DNA of 64,000 bases from Cocleimonas sp. (GCA_021647365.1 JAKIUW010000007.1:41463-105462); one strand, 5' to 3'. Positions 41,400 through 49,949 are shown, counted from the stretch's first letter. Program-made: numbers and translations. The notes: generated by a model from the sequence alone, not told the origin.

Positions 41400-41625
41400 T
41401 TTTTGCCACGGAATCCACGGAAGGACACGGAAAAAGACAAACATACTATTACTGAAGCACACCCCCCCACTTTTACATGATCATGTAAAAGTGGGGGGGT
41501 GTGCTTTATATTTTTACTTTCTTCCCCGTTTTTCTGTGTTGTTATTCGGCTAACACCTTACCCTAAAGGGTTGTCGTCGCTTCGTTCCAATATTGTCTCG
41601 CTATTGCTTGGCTCCGTGGCAAAAA
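41400..41625. repeat. CCACGGA-family inverted repeat enclosing a perfect CACACCCCCC palindrome
   Basis: TTTTTGCCACGGA at 41400-41412 and TCCGTGGCAAAAA at 41613-41625 are the outer ends. The left part is the short form (to about 41437) and the right part (41520-41625) is the long form of the same element seen at 4112-4216, inverted. The 52-bp palindrome at 41455-41506 lies between them. The right part contains the last 21 codons and stop of the EamA transporter gene. Confidence 0.88.
41455..41506. repeat. CACACCCCCC-family repeat, perfect 52-bp palindrome (CAC variant)
   Basis: Two 26-bp arms without a loop, with TGATCA at the centre. The left arm begins AAGCACACCCCCCCAC and the right arm ends GTGGGGGGGTGTGCTT. 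It lies between the 3' ends of the convergent GINT-like and EamA genes. TTTATATTTTT follows on the right, so it could work as a terminator for the plus strand. Confidence 0.97.
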
Positions 41626-42508
41626 TCCTTCCCTTAAACCGCCACTGCGCCAAAACAATCCCCGCAAACATCAAGCCAAAGCCCCAAAGCATTCTTGACG
41701 TTAATTCTTCACCCAGTAACCAAATACCACCCACAACCGCAAAAACCGCTTCAAGCGAGAGTATTAACGCAGCATGGTGTGATGGCACGGAGCGTTGTGC
41801 GAAGACTTGTAGTGTGTAGGCAATCGCTACCGAGGCGATGCTGGCGTAGGCGATTTCTATAAACCCGCCTTGCAGCCCTTTCCATACGTTATCCCAAACT
41901 ACACCTTCAAAAGTGTAAGCGCCCAGTAATGACAACACGGCGCAAACGTAGAATTGCACGATGGATAATCGCAGTGGGTCGTGATATTTTACGGCTTTTT
42001 CGATAAGTAAGATATGTAACGCCCAAAAGATAGATGAAGCCAACACCCAATAATCGCCACTATTTATTGTGCTGAAATCTCCTTTCTTAATCGACAATAA
42101 ATACAAACCAAACATAACCAAAAAAGCTGCTGGCCAGATTTGTAGCGATAAACGCTTACCCGTGAAAAAGAGGAAAACAGGCACTAATAAAATATACACA
42201 GCTGTGATAAAACCACTTTTTCCAGCCGTGGTTTCCACTATACCAATCTGCTGCAACATCGAGCCAAAGGTAAGCACTACGCCCATTACAACCCCCATTA
42301 GCACACCGCGACGACTAAGCTTATTGCCACCAAACCAACGTACTAATAAAACCAAACAGGTTGCGCCCACGGTAAAACGAATCGCGCTGAACATAAAAGG
42401 GCCAAAATAATCCATACCTGTTTTTTGCGCAACAAACGCAAAGCCCCACAGGGCAGCGGTAATCAGCATGAGCAAATTACCTGTTATGGGTGATGGTGTG
42501 GTTCTCAT
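41558..42508 (-). CDS. DMT/EamA-family transporter with repeat-encoded C-terminus
   Basis: 316 residues with about ten hydrophobic helices in two EamA halves. Landmarks are LLMLITAALWGFAFVAQKTG at the start, SAIRFTVGATCLVL in the first half and SLEAVFAVVGGIWLLGEELT near the end of the second. The family exports amino acids or other metabolites; the substrate is unknown. The last 21 residues (from FATEPSNSETILERS) and the stop codon are encoded by the CCACGGA-family repeat. The functional helices end before it. Confidence 0.92.
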   Translation of the reverse strand: MRTTPSPITGNLLMLITAALWGFAFVAQKTGMDYFGPFMFSAIRFTVGATCLVLLVRWFGGNKLSRRGVLMGVVMGVVLTFGSMLQQIGIVETTAGKSGFITAVYILLVPVFLFFTGKRLSLQIWPAAFLVMFGLYLLSIKKGDFSTINSGDYWVLASSIFWALHILLIEKAVKYHDPLRLSIVQFYVCAVLSLLGAYTFEGVVWDNVWKGLQGGFIEIAYASIASVAIAYTLQVFAQRSVPSHHAALILSLEAVFAVVGGIWLLGEELTSRMLWGFGLMFAGIVLAQWRFKGRIFATEPSNSETILERSDDNPLG

Positions 42509-42583
42509 TATTTCTCTTTTTTACGTTAATTCTTTTTTACGTTAATATAGAGCCAGAGTGTAATGATTAATCAAGGAAAATGC

Positions 42584-43450
42584 ATGAAACAATTTTCAAC
42601 CATTGGTATTTTTTGCAAAGAGAATGATGATCGTATTGAGGCGACGCTTAATACGCTCCATGATTTTCTAAAAGAAGAAAAATTCAATATCGTGGCAGAA
42701 AAAAATGCCGCAAACTATTTGGGTATTCCTGTTATGGATAGCCAATCATTTTGTAGCTCCATTGACCTTGCCATCGTTGTCGGCGGTGATGGCACGTTGC
42801 TCAAAGCGGGCAGATTATTAAGCGATAAAAATATTCCTGTAATCGGCATAAACCTTGGTCGTTTAGGCTTCTTAGTAGATATTCTGCCTGATGAAATCAC
42901 CAAACAACTCTCATTAATGCTAGATGGAAAATACACGCTTGAGGAACGCTCATTGCTACATGCCGAAGCCTTTAGAGATGGAAAAAGCTTAGGCGAAGGC
43001 ATCGCGCTAAACGATGTTGTGGTACATGTTAGAAATGATATTCGTATGATCGAATTCACCACGCATGTGGATGATACTTTTGTAAATACACAACGTGCCG
43101 ATGGTATTGTGGTTGCTACGCCAACAGGCTCGACAGCGTATTCGCTATCAGGTGGCGGCCCTATTCTTCATCCTGGGCTTGATGCCGTCGTACTTGTGCC
43201 TATTTGTCCGCATACATTAAGTAATCGCCCGATTGTAATTAGTAACGATAGTCAAATTAATATCAGCCTATGCGAAAGCCGTGATGTGGATGCGCGTGTA
43301 TCCTTTGATGGACAAGCCAATATCGAACTGCAAGCAGGTGACAATATAGTGATCCGCAATAAGTCACACAAGCTAAAGCTTATGCATCCTGAGAGTTATG
43401 ATTATTTTCATATATTACGGGATAAATTGGGGTGGAGTTCTTCGCCTTAA
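42584..43450 (+). CDS. nadK: NAD kinase
   Basis: 288 residues from the ATG at 42584, chosen because AAGGA lies 7 bp upstream; an ATG seven codons earlier has no such site. E. coli NadK has 292. The GGDGTLLKA motif (about 66-74) binds the phosphate donor, NLGRLGFLVDI follows, and TPTGSTAYSLSGGGPILHP (about 178-196) is the NAD-binding region. It phosphorylates NAD to NADP in the cytosol. Followed 10 bp later by a CACACCCCCC arm. Confidence 0.96.
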   Translation: MKQFSTIGIFCKENDDRIEATLNTLHDFLKEEKFNIVAEKNAANYLGIPVMDSQSFCSSIDLAIVVGGDGTLLKAGRLLSDKNIPVIGINLGRLGFLVDILPDEITKQLSLMLDGKYTLEERSLLHAEAFRDGKSLGEGIALNDVVVHVRNDIRMIEFTTHVDDTFVNTQRADGIVVATPTGSTAYSLSGGGPILHPGLDAVVLVPICPHTLSNRPIVISNDSQINISLCESRDVDARVSFDGQANIELQAGDNIVIRNKSHKLKLMHPESYDYFHILRDKLGWSSSP

Positions 43451-43460
43451 AGCGAATACA

Positions 43461-43488
43461 AACCACACCCCCCCACTTTTACATGATT
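43461..43488 (+). repeat. CACACCCCCC-family repeat, single arm (CAC variant)
   Basis: aaccacacccccccacttttacatgatt, filling the gap between the 3' ends of nadK and the convergent thioredoxin-like gene. Confidence 0.92.
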
Positions 43489-43500
43489 ATTTTAGCCTAT

Positions 43501-44040
43501 TTATTTTTCTGCCAATAACTGAGCTATCAAAGCCTCAATCTTATTCGCCTGTGCTGAATTCTTATGCGTTTCACCAATAAAATTAGCACGCACCAGCCCT
43601 TTTTTATCAACAATAAAATACGACGGCCAATACCGATTATTCATTGCTCGCCAAAAGCCCATATCGTTATCCACCATCACTGCATTGGTGATTTTAAATT
43701 CTTTAAGCTTGGCTTTGATATTAGCATGGACTTTTTCACTTTCAAACTCGGGCGAATGTATGCCTAAAATCTGAAAGCCTTGAGGTTTATATTGCTCTTC
43801 AACACCGTGTAACCACGGAAAAGAACGGTAACAGTTCCAACAACCAAAGGTCCAAAAATCGACAAGTGTTACTTTTCCTAGAAGATCTTTCTTGGTGAGT
43901 GGTTTTGAGTTTAACCACTCTTGAGCGGAGGTTTGGGTCAATTCTGGGAGCGGGTAAGGCTCTTTGGCTTGTAGCTGGATAGATGAACCTAATAGAACTA
44001 TTATCGCAAAAAATATTGCAAAAAATTTATAATGTCGCAT
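43501..44040 (-). CDS. Exported thioredoxin-like protein (redoxin/TlpA type)
   Basis: 179 residues. A signal peptide FFAIFFAIIVLLGSSIQLQA (about 6-25) directs it to the periplasm. The thioredoxin fold has the active-site CWNC in DFWTFGCWNCYRSFPWLHG (about 66-84), then GFQILGIHSPEFESEKV and the cis-proline region YWPSYFIVDKKG. It resembles the C-terminal domain of DipZ and the TlpA-like thiol oxidoreductases. Likely role: thiol-disulfide exchange in the periplasm; the partner is not in the window. Confidence 0.88.
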   Translation of the reverse strand: MRHYKFFAIFFAIIVLLGSSIQLQAKEPYPLPELTQTSAQEWLNSKPLTKKDLLGKVTLVDFWTFGCWNCYRSFPWLHGVEEQYKPQGFQILGIHSPEFESEKVHANIKAKLKEFKITNAVMVDNDMGFWRAMNNRYWPSYFIVDKKGLVRANFIGETHKNSAQANKIEALIAQLLAEK

Positions 44041-44075
44041 AAAAACCTCTTAATTAATAACACGTAGTATTACTA

Positions 44076-44384
44076 CTATTCCGTTGTATCTTCTCCCCAC
44101 TTAATAGCTTTAAACGACTCCACCTGCTGATCAGATGCCTTTTCTTGATATTTATCTTTAAATTCATCATAAGGCATACCATAAACGACTTCACGCGCCT
44201 GATCATAATTAACAGATTCTCCTCTCACTTCTGCTTCTGACATATACCATTTCGATAAACAATTGCGGCAAAATCCTGCCATATTCATCAGGTCAATATT
44301 TTGTACATCAGTACGCTTTTGAAAATGACCTAACATTTTACGCCACGCGGCTGCTTCGATTTCTAATTGAGTTTGTTTATCCAT
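44076..44384 (-). CDS. DUF1244 family protein
   Basis: 102 residues with the family's central motif LMNMAGFCRNCLSKWY (about 33-48), including the CxxC pair, and YGMPYDEFKDKYQ. DUF1244 proteins are small, helical and cytosolic; their function is not established. It starts 36 bp upstream (on the minus strand) of the thioredoxin-like gene, so the two may share a transcript. Confidence 0.9.
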   Translation of the reverse strand: MDKQTQLEIEAAAWRKMLGHFQKRTDVQNIDLMNMAGFCRNCLSKWYMSEAEVRGESVNYDQAREVVYGMPYDEFKDKYQEKASDQQVESFKAIKWGEDTTE

Positions 44385-44429
44385 TTTAATATCTCTCTGA
44401 TGCTCTTAAAATTGTAACTTTCATTATAG

Positions 44430-44500
44430 CCATGTAAAAGTGTGGGGGTGTGCTTTTGTTTGGTTTATTACTGCTAAGCGCACCCCCCTCTTTTATATGG
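44430..44500. repeat. CACACCCCCC-family repeat, two diverged arms facing outward
   Basis: catgtaaaagtgtgggggtgtgct (minus-orientation arm, about 44431-44454) is followed 21 bp later by agcgcacccccctcttttatatgg (plus orientation, 44476-44499). The order of arms is reversed compared with normal palindromes: the ACATG tips face outward. It lies in the divergent gap between the DUF1244 gene and recN. Confidence 0.85.
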
Positions 44501-44585
44501 TACAAAAAATTATGTTTTCTTTTTGTTCGTTTTTGTGCGAATATCTGTGATACTGAGCACTTCCAAATTAAATTGGTTATAAGAT

Positions 44586-46274
44586 ATGTTATCCCATATT
44601 CATTTACGAAATTTTGCCATTGTTGAAAAACTCGACCTTGAATTAAAAACAGGCATGACAGCACTTACAGGTGAAACAGGCGCAGGAAAATCCATTTTAA
44701 TTGATGCGATTGGTTTAGTACTGGGCGATAGAGCCGAAAGTGGCATAGTTCGCCACGGCGCAGATAAAGCTGAAATCACCTTAACTGTTGAGTTAGATGA
44801 CACACCTTCTGCCCAAGCATGGTTGGCTGAGCAGGACTTATCGGAAGAAAATGATCATGATCAATGTATCTTACGCCGAGTCATCACCGCTAATGGCAAA
44901 TCACGCGCATGGATTAATGGCTCGCCCTGTAACCTATCCATGCTACGCCAATTGGGTGAACAGCTGGTCGACATTCACGGTCAGCACGAACATCAATCGT
45001 TAATGAAAAAAGACATGCAACGAAAATTGCTGGATGATTTTGCAAATATTGATAATAGCCAACAAAAGCTATTATTTAAAACAGCTGCTGCTTATAACGA
45101 ATGGAAAGCATTAAAAGCCAAGTTAGAAAACATCAGTGATCATAATAGCGCCCACCAAGCCAAATTAGACTTACTCCGCTTTCAAACCCAAGAGTTGGAT
45201 GATTTACAGCTGACTGAAAACGAAGCAACACAACTGGATGAAGAACATGCACGTCTATCAAATGCAGGGCAATTACTAGAAACCAGCTCGCAAAGCGTAC
45301 TCAAACTATACGATGCAGATGAACAATCCATTTACTCAAGTATCAGTACCGTATTACAACAACTCGAAGATGGCACCCAGCTAGATGCAAAACTAAAAGA
45401 ACCTTTAGAAATACTCCAAAGCGTGCAAATTCAAATACAAGAAGCCAGCGATCAACTACGTCATTATCAAGAGTCTGTAGGGCTAGACCCTGAACGTTTG
45501 GACTGGGTCAATAGTCGCCTAGCGACTCTGCACGAGCTATCACGCAAGCATCAAACCAAACCTGAGTTACTATTTGCCAAATGGAAATCGCTACACAAAG
45601 AACTTAAAGAGCTCGACAGCGATGAATACGACCTTGATGCCCTGCAAGAGAAACTAGCCAACAGTGAACTTGCCTATCTAACTCAAGCAAGCAAGCTAAG
45701 TAAGGTACGTAACAAAGTGGCGCAACAACTATCACAAGGTGTTAGCAAAGCCATGCAAAAACTTGGCATGGAAGGCGGACATTTTGTAATTTCTCTACAA
45801 GCCAATGAAAGCTTTTCATCACATGGCATGGACAATATTGAATTCCAAGTCAGCGCCAACCCTGGCCAACCACTTAAACCGATTATCAAAGTCGCATCTG
45901 GCGGAGAGCTTTCTCGCATCTCACTCGCCATCCAAATGATAGCCGCACAACGCATCACACTCCCTGCCTTAATATTTGATGAAGTTGATAGTGGCATTGG
46001 CGGAGGCATCGCAGAAATTGTCGGACAACAACTTCGCAAACTAGGCAATAACCGCCAAGTATTGTGTGTAACCCACTTACCGCAAGTTGCCTCACAAGCA
46101 CACAACCATTACAAGGTAACAAAAATAAAAGGTAATCAAACTACTTCAACAGGCATGTTAGTGTTGGATGATAAACAACGCATAGAAGAAGTAGCGCGCA
46201 TGATGGGAGGAGTTGAAATTACTGAATCAACTTTGAATTTAGCCAGCGAGATGTTGAATGAAAAAGCGGCTTAG
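44586..46274 (+). CDS. recN: DNA repair protein RecN
   Basis: 562 residues; E. coli RecN has 553. The N-terminal ATPase half has Walker A LTGETGAGKSILIDAIGLVL (about 26-45). A long coiled-coil middle (about 150-350) is followed by the ABC signature KVASGGELSRISLAI and Walker B ALIFDEVDSGIGGGIAE (about 459-475). It is an SMC-like protein that acts in double-strand break repair. In E. coli it is SOS-induced, but no CTGT-N8-ACAG box was found here before the start codon. Confidence 0.96.
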   Translation: MLSHIHLRNFAIVEKLDLELKTGMTALTGETGAGKSILIDAIGLVLGDRAESGIVRHGADKAEITLTVELDDTPSAQAWLAEQDLSEENDHDQCILRRVITANGKSRAWINGSPCNLSMLRQLGEQLVDIHGQHEHQSLMKKDMQRKLLDDFANIDNSQQKLLFKTAAAYNEWKALKAKLENISDHNSAHQAKLDLLRFQTQELDDLQLTENEATQLDEEHARLSNAGQLLETSSQSVLKLYDADEQSIYSSISTVLQQLEDGTQLDAKLKEPLEILQSVQIQIQEASDQLRHYQESVGLDPERLDWVNSRLATLHELSRKHQTKPELLFAKWKSLHKELKELDSDEYDLDALQEKLANSELAYLTQASKLSKVRNKVAQQLSQGVSKAMQKLGMEGGHFVISLQANESFSSHGMDNIEFQVSANPGQPLKPIIKVASGGELSRISLAIQMIAAQRITLPALIFDEVDSGIGGGIAEIVGQQLRKLGNNRQVLCVTHLPQVASQAHNHYKVTKIKGNQTTSTGMLVLDDKQRIEEVARMMGGVEITESTLNLASEMLNEKAA

Positions 46275-46299
46275 GAGATTATTTACAAGCTCCCTCGCT

Positions 46300-47724
46300 C
46301 TAAAAGAACGTCCAAGACCAAGTAGCCGCTCCGGTCTTTTTAATCTTTGTCATCTGGGTGTTTTTTGATAATTTATCACTATCTTTTTTGCTCTTATCTG
46401 TTTCACTATCTAACTGACCCTTATCAACCATATCATCCAGTGTCTTTTCTGCTATTTCGATAGCTTTATTACTGCTATAACTTTCTGGTTCATCAGAGGT
46501 TGACTGTGCATCGCCATCAAAAAGTACCACAACTTCTGGCTGCCCCACATCTATTGGTTTTTCTGTTGTTGTATTTAATGCCGTAGCAATATCTTTTTTA
46601 CTGTCATTCTTATCTAGATAATCAAGAATGCCGTCATTGTCAGAATCTTTAGTGCCACCTTCGACAATGGTCAATATATCATCGCCATCATCATTGCCAT
46701 CTAAGTAGTTAGGTACGCCATCATCATCCGTATCATCATTAATCGGGCTACCATCTTTATTTAAATCTTCAAGCTTGGTTAGAACACCATCATTGTCATC
46801 ATCATTATCCAGCGCATCAATAATGCCATCGTGATCTGAGTCTTGCGGTGCATTGATATCCATACCAATTTCGATAGCATCAGAAACACTGTCACTATCA
46901 CTATCGCGTTTAAGTGGATTTGTGCCTAATATTTTCTCTTGGCTATCCAGCAAACCATCGTTATCCGTATCGGTGTAACGATTAATCACTACCTTTCTTT
47001 TTACTGGCACTGGTGTTGGAGCTTCTGCAACTGCTTTTGCTTTTTTGATTTCAGGCTTGGTATCGGCTACTTTCTTTTCTACTAATATTTTCTTGTTACT
47101 TTTCTTTTTTGTTTTTTTGCTCGCAACCATTACCCTCTTACTGGTTTTAGCATCTTTTACCTTAGCATCAAGATAATCTGCAATACCATCTTTGTTTGTA
47201 TCGGGTAATTTAAAGTTATCACTAATACCATCGCCATTTTTATCCTCACCACCATAATGATCAAGATCAAAAGCATCATCAATACCGTCTAGGTTTTCAT
47301 CTTTATTCAGCACGCCTGCTTCAACACCATCAGGAATGCCATCGTTATCCGAATCACTATCCAAATAATTGAGAAAACCATCACCATCAACATCAGAATA
47401 TTTTTTAGAATGATTTTCTAAAATTGTAGGCAAGCCATCATTATCATCGTCATAATCTAATGCATTAATACGCTTGTCACCATCACTATCTAAAGGCTTA
47501 TCGAGATTAGATCCAACCTCTACACCATCATCAATGCCATCTCCGTCGGTATCCGCGAGGTAAACTTCCGTTCCAATTTTATTTTCGTATTGATCAGAAA
47601 GCCCATCGCCATCGCTATCATCAATAACTTGTTTTGCATGAAGTGAAAAAGGTATGCACAGCATCAAAAAACAAACCAACAGCAGTGGTTTAATTGATAG
47701 TTGAAATTCAAATGGATGATTCAA
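46300..47724 (-). CDS. Exported thrombospondin type 3 repeat (calcium-binding) protein
   Basis: 474 residues. A hydrophobic leader KPLLLVCFLMLCIPFSLHA (about 13-31) directs export. Two blocks of Asp-rich repeats follow (about 35-190 and 245-370), each of the form DSDGDGIDDGVE or DDDNDGV, which bind calcium in thrombospondin type 3 repeats. A Lys-rich linker (about 190-240) separates them. The acidic C-terminal part ends abruptly in GAATWSWTFF. It is probably a surface or periplasmic calcium-binding protein; no OmpA domain or sorting signal is present. Confidence 0.85.
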   Translation of the reverse strand: MNHPFEFQLSIKPLLLVCFLMLCIPFSLHAKQVIDDSDGDGLSDQYENKIGTEVYLADTDGDGIDDGVEVGSNLDKPLDSDGDKRINALDYDDDNDGLPTILENHSKKYSDVDGDGFLNYLDSDSDNDGIPDGVEAGVLNKDENLDGIDDAFDLDHYGGEDKNGDGISDNFKLPDTNKDGIADYLDAKVKDAKTSKRVMVASKKTKKKSNKKILVEKKVADTKPEIKKAKAVAEAPTPVPVKRKVVINRYTDTDNDGLLDSQEKILGTNPLKRDSDSDSVSDAIEIGMDINAPQDSDHDGIIDALDNDDDNDGVLTKLEDLNKDGSPINDDTDDDGVPNYLDGNDDGDDILTIVEGGTKDSDNDGILDYLDKNDSKKDIATALNTTTEKPIDVGQPEVVVLFDGDAQSTSDEPESYSSNKAIEIAEKTLDDMVDKGQLDSETDKSKKDSDKLSKNTQMTKIKKTGAATWSWTFF

Positions 47725-47899
47725 AACTAGCCCCTAGTGTGAATCGCTGTAGTCAGTCAATTCACCATTTATTATTATAATTTTTAGCTCGGAAACACTT
47801 AACATTTCCTAAAGACAATCCTGTCATACATTAATAACGGATTCAATCAATTCCCGAGGGGCGGTAAGGCCGTTTTAAGAAGGTATTAGATTATACAAA

Positions 47900-47920
47900 G
47901 TACACCCTCTCACTTTTAGT
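47900..47920 (+). repeat. CACACCCCCC-family repeat, decayed arm
   Basis: Keeps TACACCCTCTCACTTTTA, with substitutions in the C-tract and loss of the ACATGA tip. It resembles the decayed copy at 21850. Confidence 0.5.
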
Positions 47921-47949
47921 GAGCTTACCGTTTTGTTGTTTAAAACGGA

Positions 47950-47980
47950 TAACTCAATTATGTCGCCGTTTTTTGGTGAC
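47950..47980 (+). repeat. Short dispersed hairpin motif (ATTATGTCGCCG type)
   Basis: AACTCAATTATGTCGCCGTT, then TTTTGGTGAC, in which GTCGCC and GGTGAC can pair with G-U. It matches 7280-7310 at most positions, with differences that partly preserve pairing. Confidence 0.45.
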
Positions 47981-48030
47981 GTTGTGCGATGAAGGTAATA
48001 CAACCACTTGTTTGTTTCTTACAAAACTTC

Positions 48031-49041
48031 TCAGCTCACTGCATTCAATGGAATAGGTGCTGATACAGCCCGCTTTTCATTCTCAATACCCAAACGTGCA
48101 AATAATTGATTATCATGGCTTTCTTCAGGATTGTCTGTGGTTAATAAACGCTCACCATAAAACATAGAATTCGCTCCAACAAAGAAGCAAAGTGCCTGCA
48201 TTTCATCATTCATCTCTGTACGCCCTGCTGATAAACGAACGTATGACTTAGGCATAATCAAGCGTGCCACTGCAATGGTGCGAATAAATTCAAACGGATC
48301 AAGGTTATCAATGCCGTCTAGGGGCGTGCCTTTAATTTGCACTAAATCATTGATAGGAACGGACTCTGGATGCTGTGGTAGATTAGCAAGTTCTTGTAAT
48401 AATCTTGCTCTATCACGTTGCGTTTCGCCCATGCCAAGTATTCCACCCGAACAAACATTGATACCCGCATTTCTAACATTTTCTAATGTGTCGAGACGAT
48501 CTTGATAGGTGCGTGTGGTAATTACAGAGCCGTAAAACTCAGGAGATGTATCCAAGTTATGATTGTAATAATCCAAGCCCGAGTCTTTCAATTTTTCTGC
48601 CTGTTCCGATTTTAACATGCCCAGCGTTACACAAGTTTCCATATCTAGCGCTTTTACCGCTTCAACCATTTCAATAACATGATCTAAACTTTTATCGGTA
48701 GGGTTACGCCAAGCAGCGCCCATGCAAAAACGCGTTGCACCATTCTCTTTGGCAACGGTAGCGGCATCAATGACTTCTTGTATTGGCAGTAAGCGTTCGC
48801 GCTCAAGCCCAGTATCGTTACGCGAACTTTGCGAACAGTAAGAACAATCTTCAGGACAAGCGCCTGTTTTTATACTGAGTAGCGTACTGACTTGAACTTC
48901 ATTATGGTTAAAATTTTTCCTATGAACTGTGTGTGCTTGATAAATCAGGTCATTAAACGGCAATTTGAAAAGTGTTTCGATTTCTTCAATATTCCAATCA
49001 TTTCGTATGGTATTTTTTTTATCACTCATTATATTATTCAT
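48031..49041 (-). CDS. bioB: Biotin synthase
   Basis: 336 residues. The radical-SAM cluster motif is CPEDCSYC (Cys62, Cys66, Cys69), followed by a second-cluster region with [10 protein letters not shown] and ETCVTLGM, and [14 protein letters not shown]. It inserts sulfur into dethiobiotin. The first ATG (49041) overlaps the stop of the upstream membrane protein gene (ATGA); a second ATG (49029) is 12 bp after AAGGA and could be the real start. No other bio genes and no BirA operator-like palindrome are in view. Confidence 0.96.
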   Translation of the reverse strand: MNNIMSDKKNTIRNDWNIEEIETLFKLPFNDLIYQAHTVHRKNFNHNEVQVSTLLSIKTGACPEDCSYCSQSSRNDTGLERERLLPIQEVIDAATVAKENGATRFCMGAAWRNPTDKSLDHVIEMVEAVKALDMETCVTLGMLKSEQAEKLKDSGLDYYNHNLDTSPEFYGSVITTRTYQDRLDTLENVRNAGINVCSGGILGMGETQRDRARLLQELANLPQHPESVPINDLVQIKGTPLDGIDNLDPFEFIRTIAVARLIMPKSYVRLSAGRTEMNDEMQALCFFVGANSMFYGERLLTTDNPEESHDNQLFARLGIENEKRAVSAPIPLNAVS

Positions 49042-49418
49042 TCCTTTATCTTAACGTCATGCCATTCTTCTTTATTGATCTTCATTATCTCTCTTATGGA
49101 CAAAGGAATCAAAAAAATCATACAGGCTATCCATAGCATCCAACCGTATTTGAAAAAGAAATCACCTGGCGCAAACAACATCACAATTGATAAAAATCCG
49201 GCTAAACCATAGTAATTATAAGCTGCCATTTGCGTATAATAACCTACGCGGGCATTTGGGTGGTGACGATACATTGCATAAACAAACATAGACGCACCAA
49301 ACCAAAAAATAAAAAAAGGAAATGGAATCAAAACAGCTACAATATTTCCATAGTTAAATGTTTTTGCACTCTTGTTTGATTGCATGCCTGTTACTATATT
49401 GGGATTTTGATTGGTCAT
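49038..49418 (-). CDS. Hypothetical membrane protein, 126 aa
   Basis: Three hydrophobic stretches are visible: [20 protein letters not shown] (about 25-44), [15 protein letters not shown] and [16 protein letters not shown], with [20 protein letters not shown] between the first two. The C-terminal tail is charged and short. No family was recognised. Its stop overlaps the bioB start, so it is probably co-translated with bioB; whether it serves biotin metabolism is unknown. Confidence 0.7.
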   Translation of the reverse strand: MTNQNPNIVTGMQSNKSAKTFNYGNIVAVLIPFPFFIFWFGASMFVYAMYRHHPNARVGYYTQMAAYNYYGLAGFLSIVMLFAPGDFFFKYGWMLWIACMIFLIPLSIREIMKINKEEWHDVKIKE

Positions 49419-49502
49419 CTTAATGCTATATTTAAAATTAATATAACCAGTTTAGTCATTTAATCATTAGAGTCAATGATAGTTATCAAAGGATAAAAAA
49501 GT

Positions 49503-49766
49503 GTGGCATCTACAACACCCAATAAAGAAATAGTCAGACGCATTTGCCATTTACATGGCGCAACAGAATGCTACCTATTTGTAGAGACAGATGATGAAGC
49601 TGTGGAAGTTTTAACAAACATTACAGATGAAGCGATGGAAGATTGCCTCAGTGAGTTAGAGTCTTGGGCAGGGATGAAGTTTCGAGTATCAAACTTTAGC
49701 AAAAATAAAAAAGAGATCGGTCTTATACAATCGAAAAGCGAACAAATCCTACCTATCAAATTGTAA
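49503..49766 (+). CDS. Hypothetical protein, 87 aa
   Basis: Starts with GTG (ASTTPNKEIVRRICHLHG), with AAAGGA about 8 bp upstream. An acidic region ETDDEAVEVLTNITDEAM lies in the middle, and the end is basic. It has no signal or membrane helix. Family not recognised. It has a coding-like composition and stands alone between the divergent bioB group and the convergent ribosomal block. Confidence 0.55.
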   Translation: MASTTPNKEIVRRICHLHGATECYLFVETDDEAVEVLTNITDEAMEDCLSELESWAGMKFRVSNFSKNKKEIGLIQSKSEQILPIKL

Positions 49767-49812
49767 ACGATAAACACCTACGAATAATAATGGCTTTGCA
49801 AAGTAATTGTTG

Positions 49813-49864
49813 AAGCACACCCCCCTAGTTTTACATGATCATGTAAAACTAGGGGGGTGTGCTT
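49813..49864. repeat. CACACCCCCC-family repeat, perfect 52-bp palindrome (TAG variant)
   Basis: Two 26-bp arms with TGATCA at the centre: AAGCACACCCCCCTAG at the left and CTAGGGGGGTGTGCTT at the right. The last copy before the ribosomal block; it lies between the 3' ends of the 87-aa gene and rplQ. Confidence 0.97.
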
Positions 49865-49917
49865 TACTAATTGGTCTTTGATTTACTTACTTAGCAAGCG
49901 ACCCATATATTAAACAT

Positions 49918-49949
49918 AAAAAAAGCCAAGAGCGAATCTTAGCTTTTTT
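49918..49949 (-). terminator. Rho-independent terminator after rplQ
   Basis: On the minus strand AAAAAGCTAAGA-TTCGC-TCTTGGCTTTTT forms a 12-bp stem (one G-U) followed by Ts. It lies 22 bp after the rplQ stop and would end the whole alpha operon transcript. Confidence 0.92.

Larger units (their letters stand above)
47725..48030. other. 306-bp gene-free region with decayed repeats
   Basis: Between the bioB stop and the start of the TSP3 gene, both on the minus strand. It contains a decayed CACACCCCCC arm (tacaccctctcacttttagt, about 47900-47920) and the ATTATGTCGCCG motif at 47950-47980 shared with 7280-7310. No coding frame or clear promoter was seen, though a promoter for the TSP3 gene is expected here. 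Confidence 0.55.

Noticed and set aside
44500..44585. LexA box before recN
   Set aside because: ATCTGTGATACTGAG was examined, but it lacks the CTGT-N8-ACAG spacing; no match was found.
921..49864. CACACCCCCC repeats as a CRISPR array
   Set aside because: Copies are far apart with irregular spacing, occur in both orientations and have no cas genes or spacer pattern.
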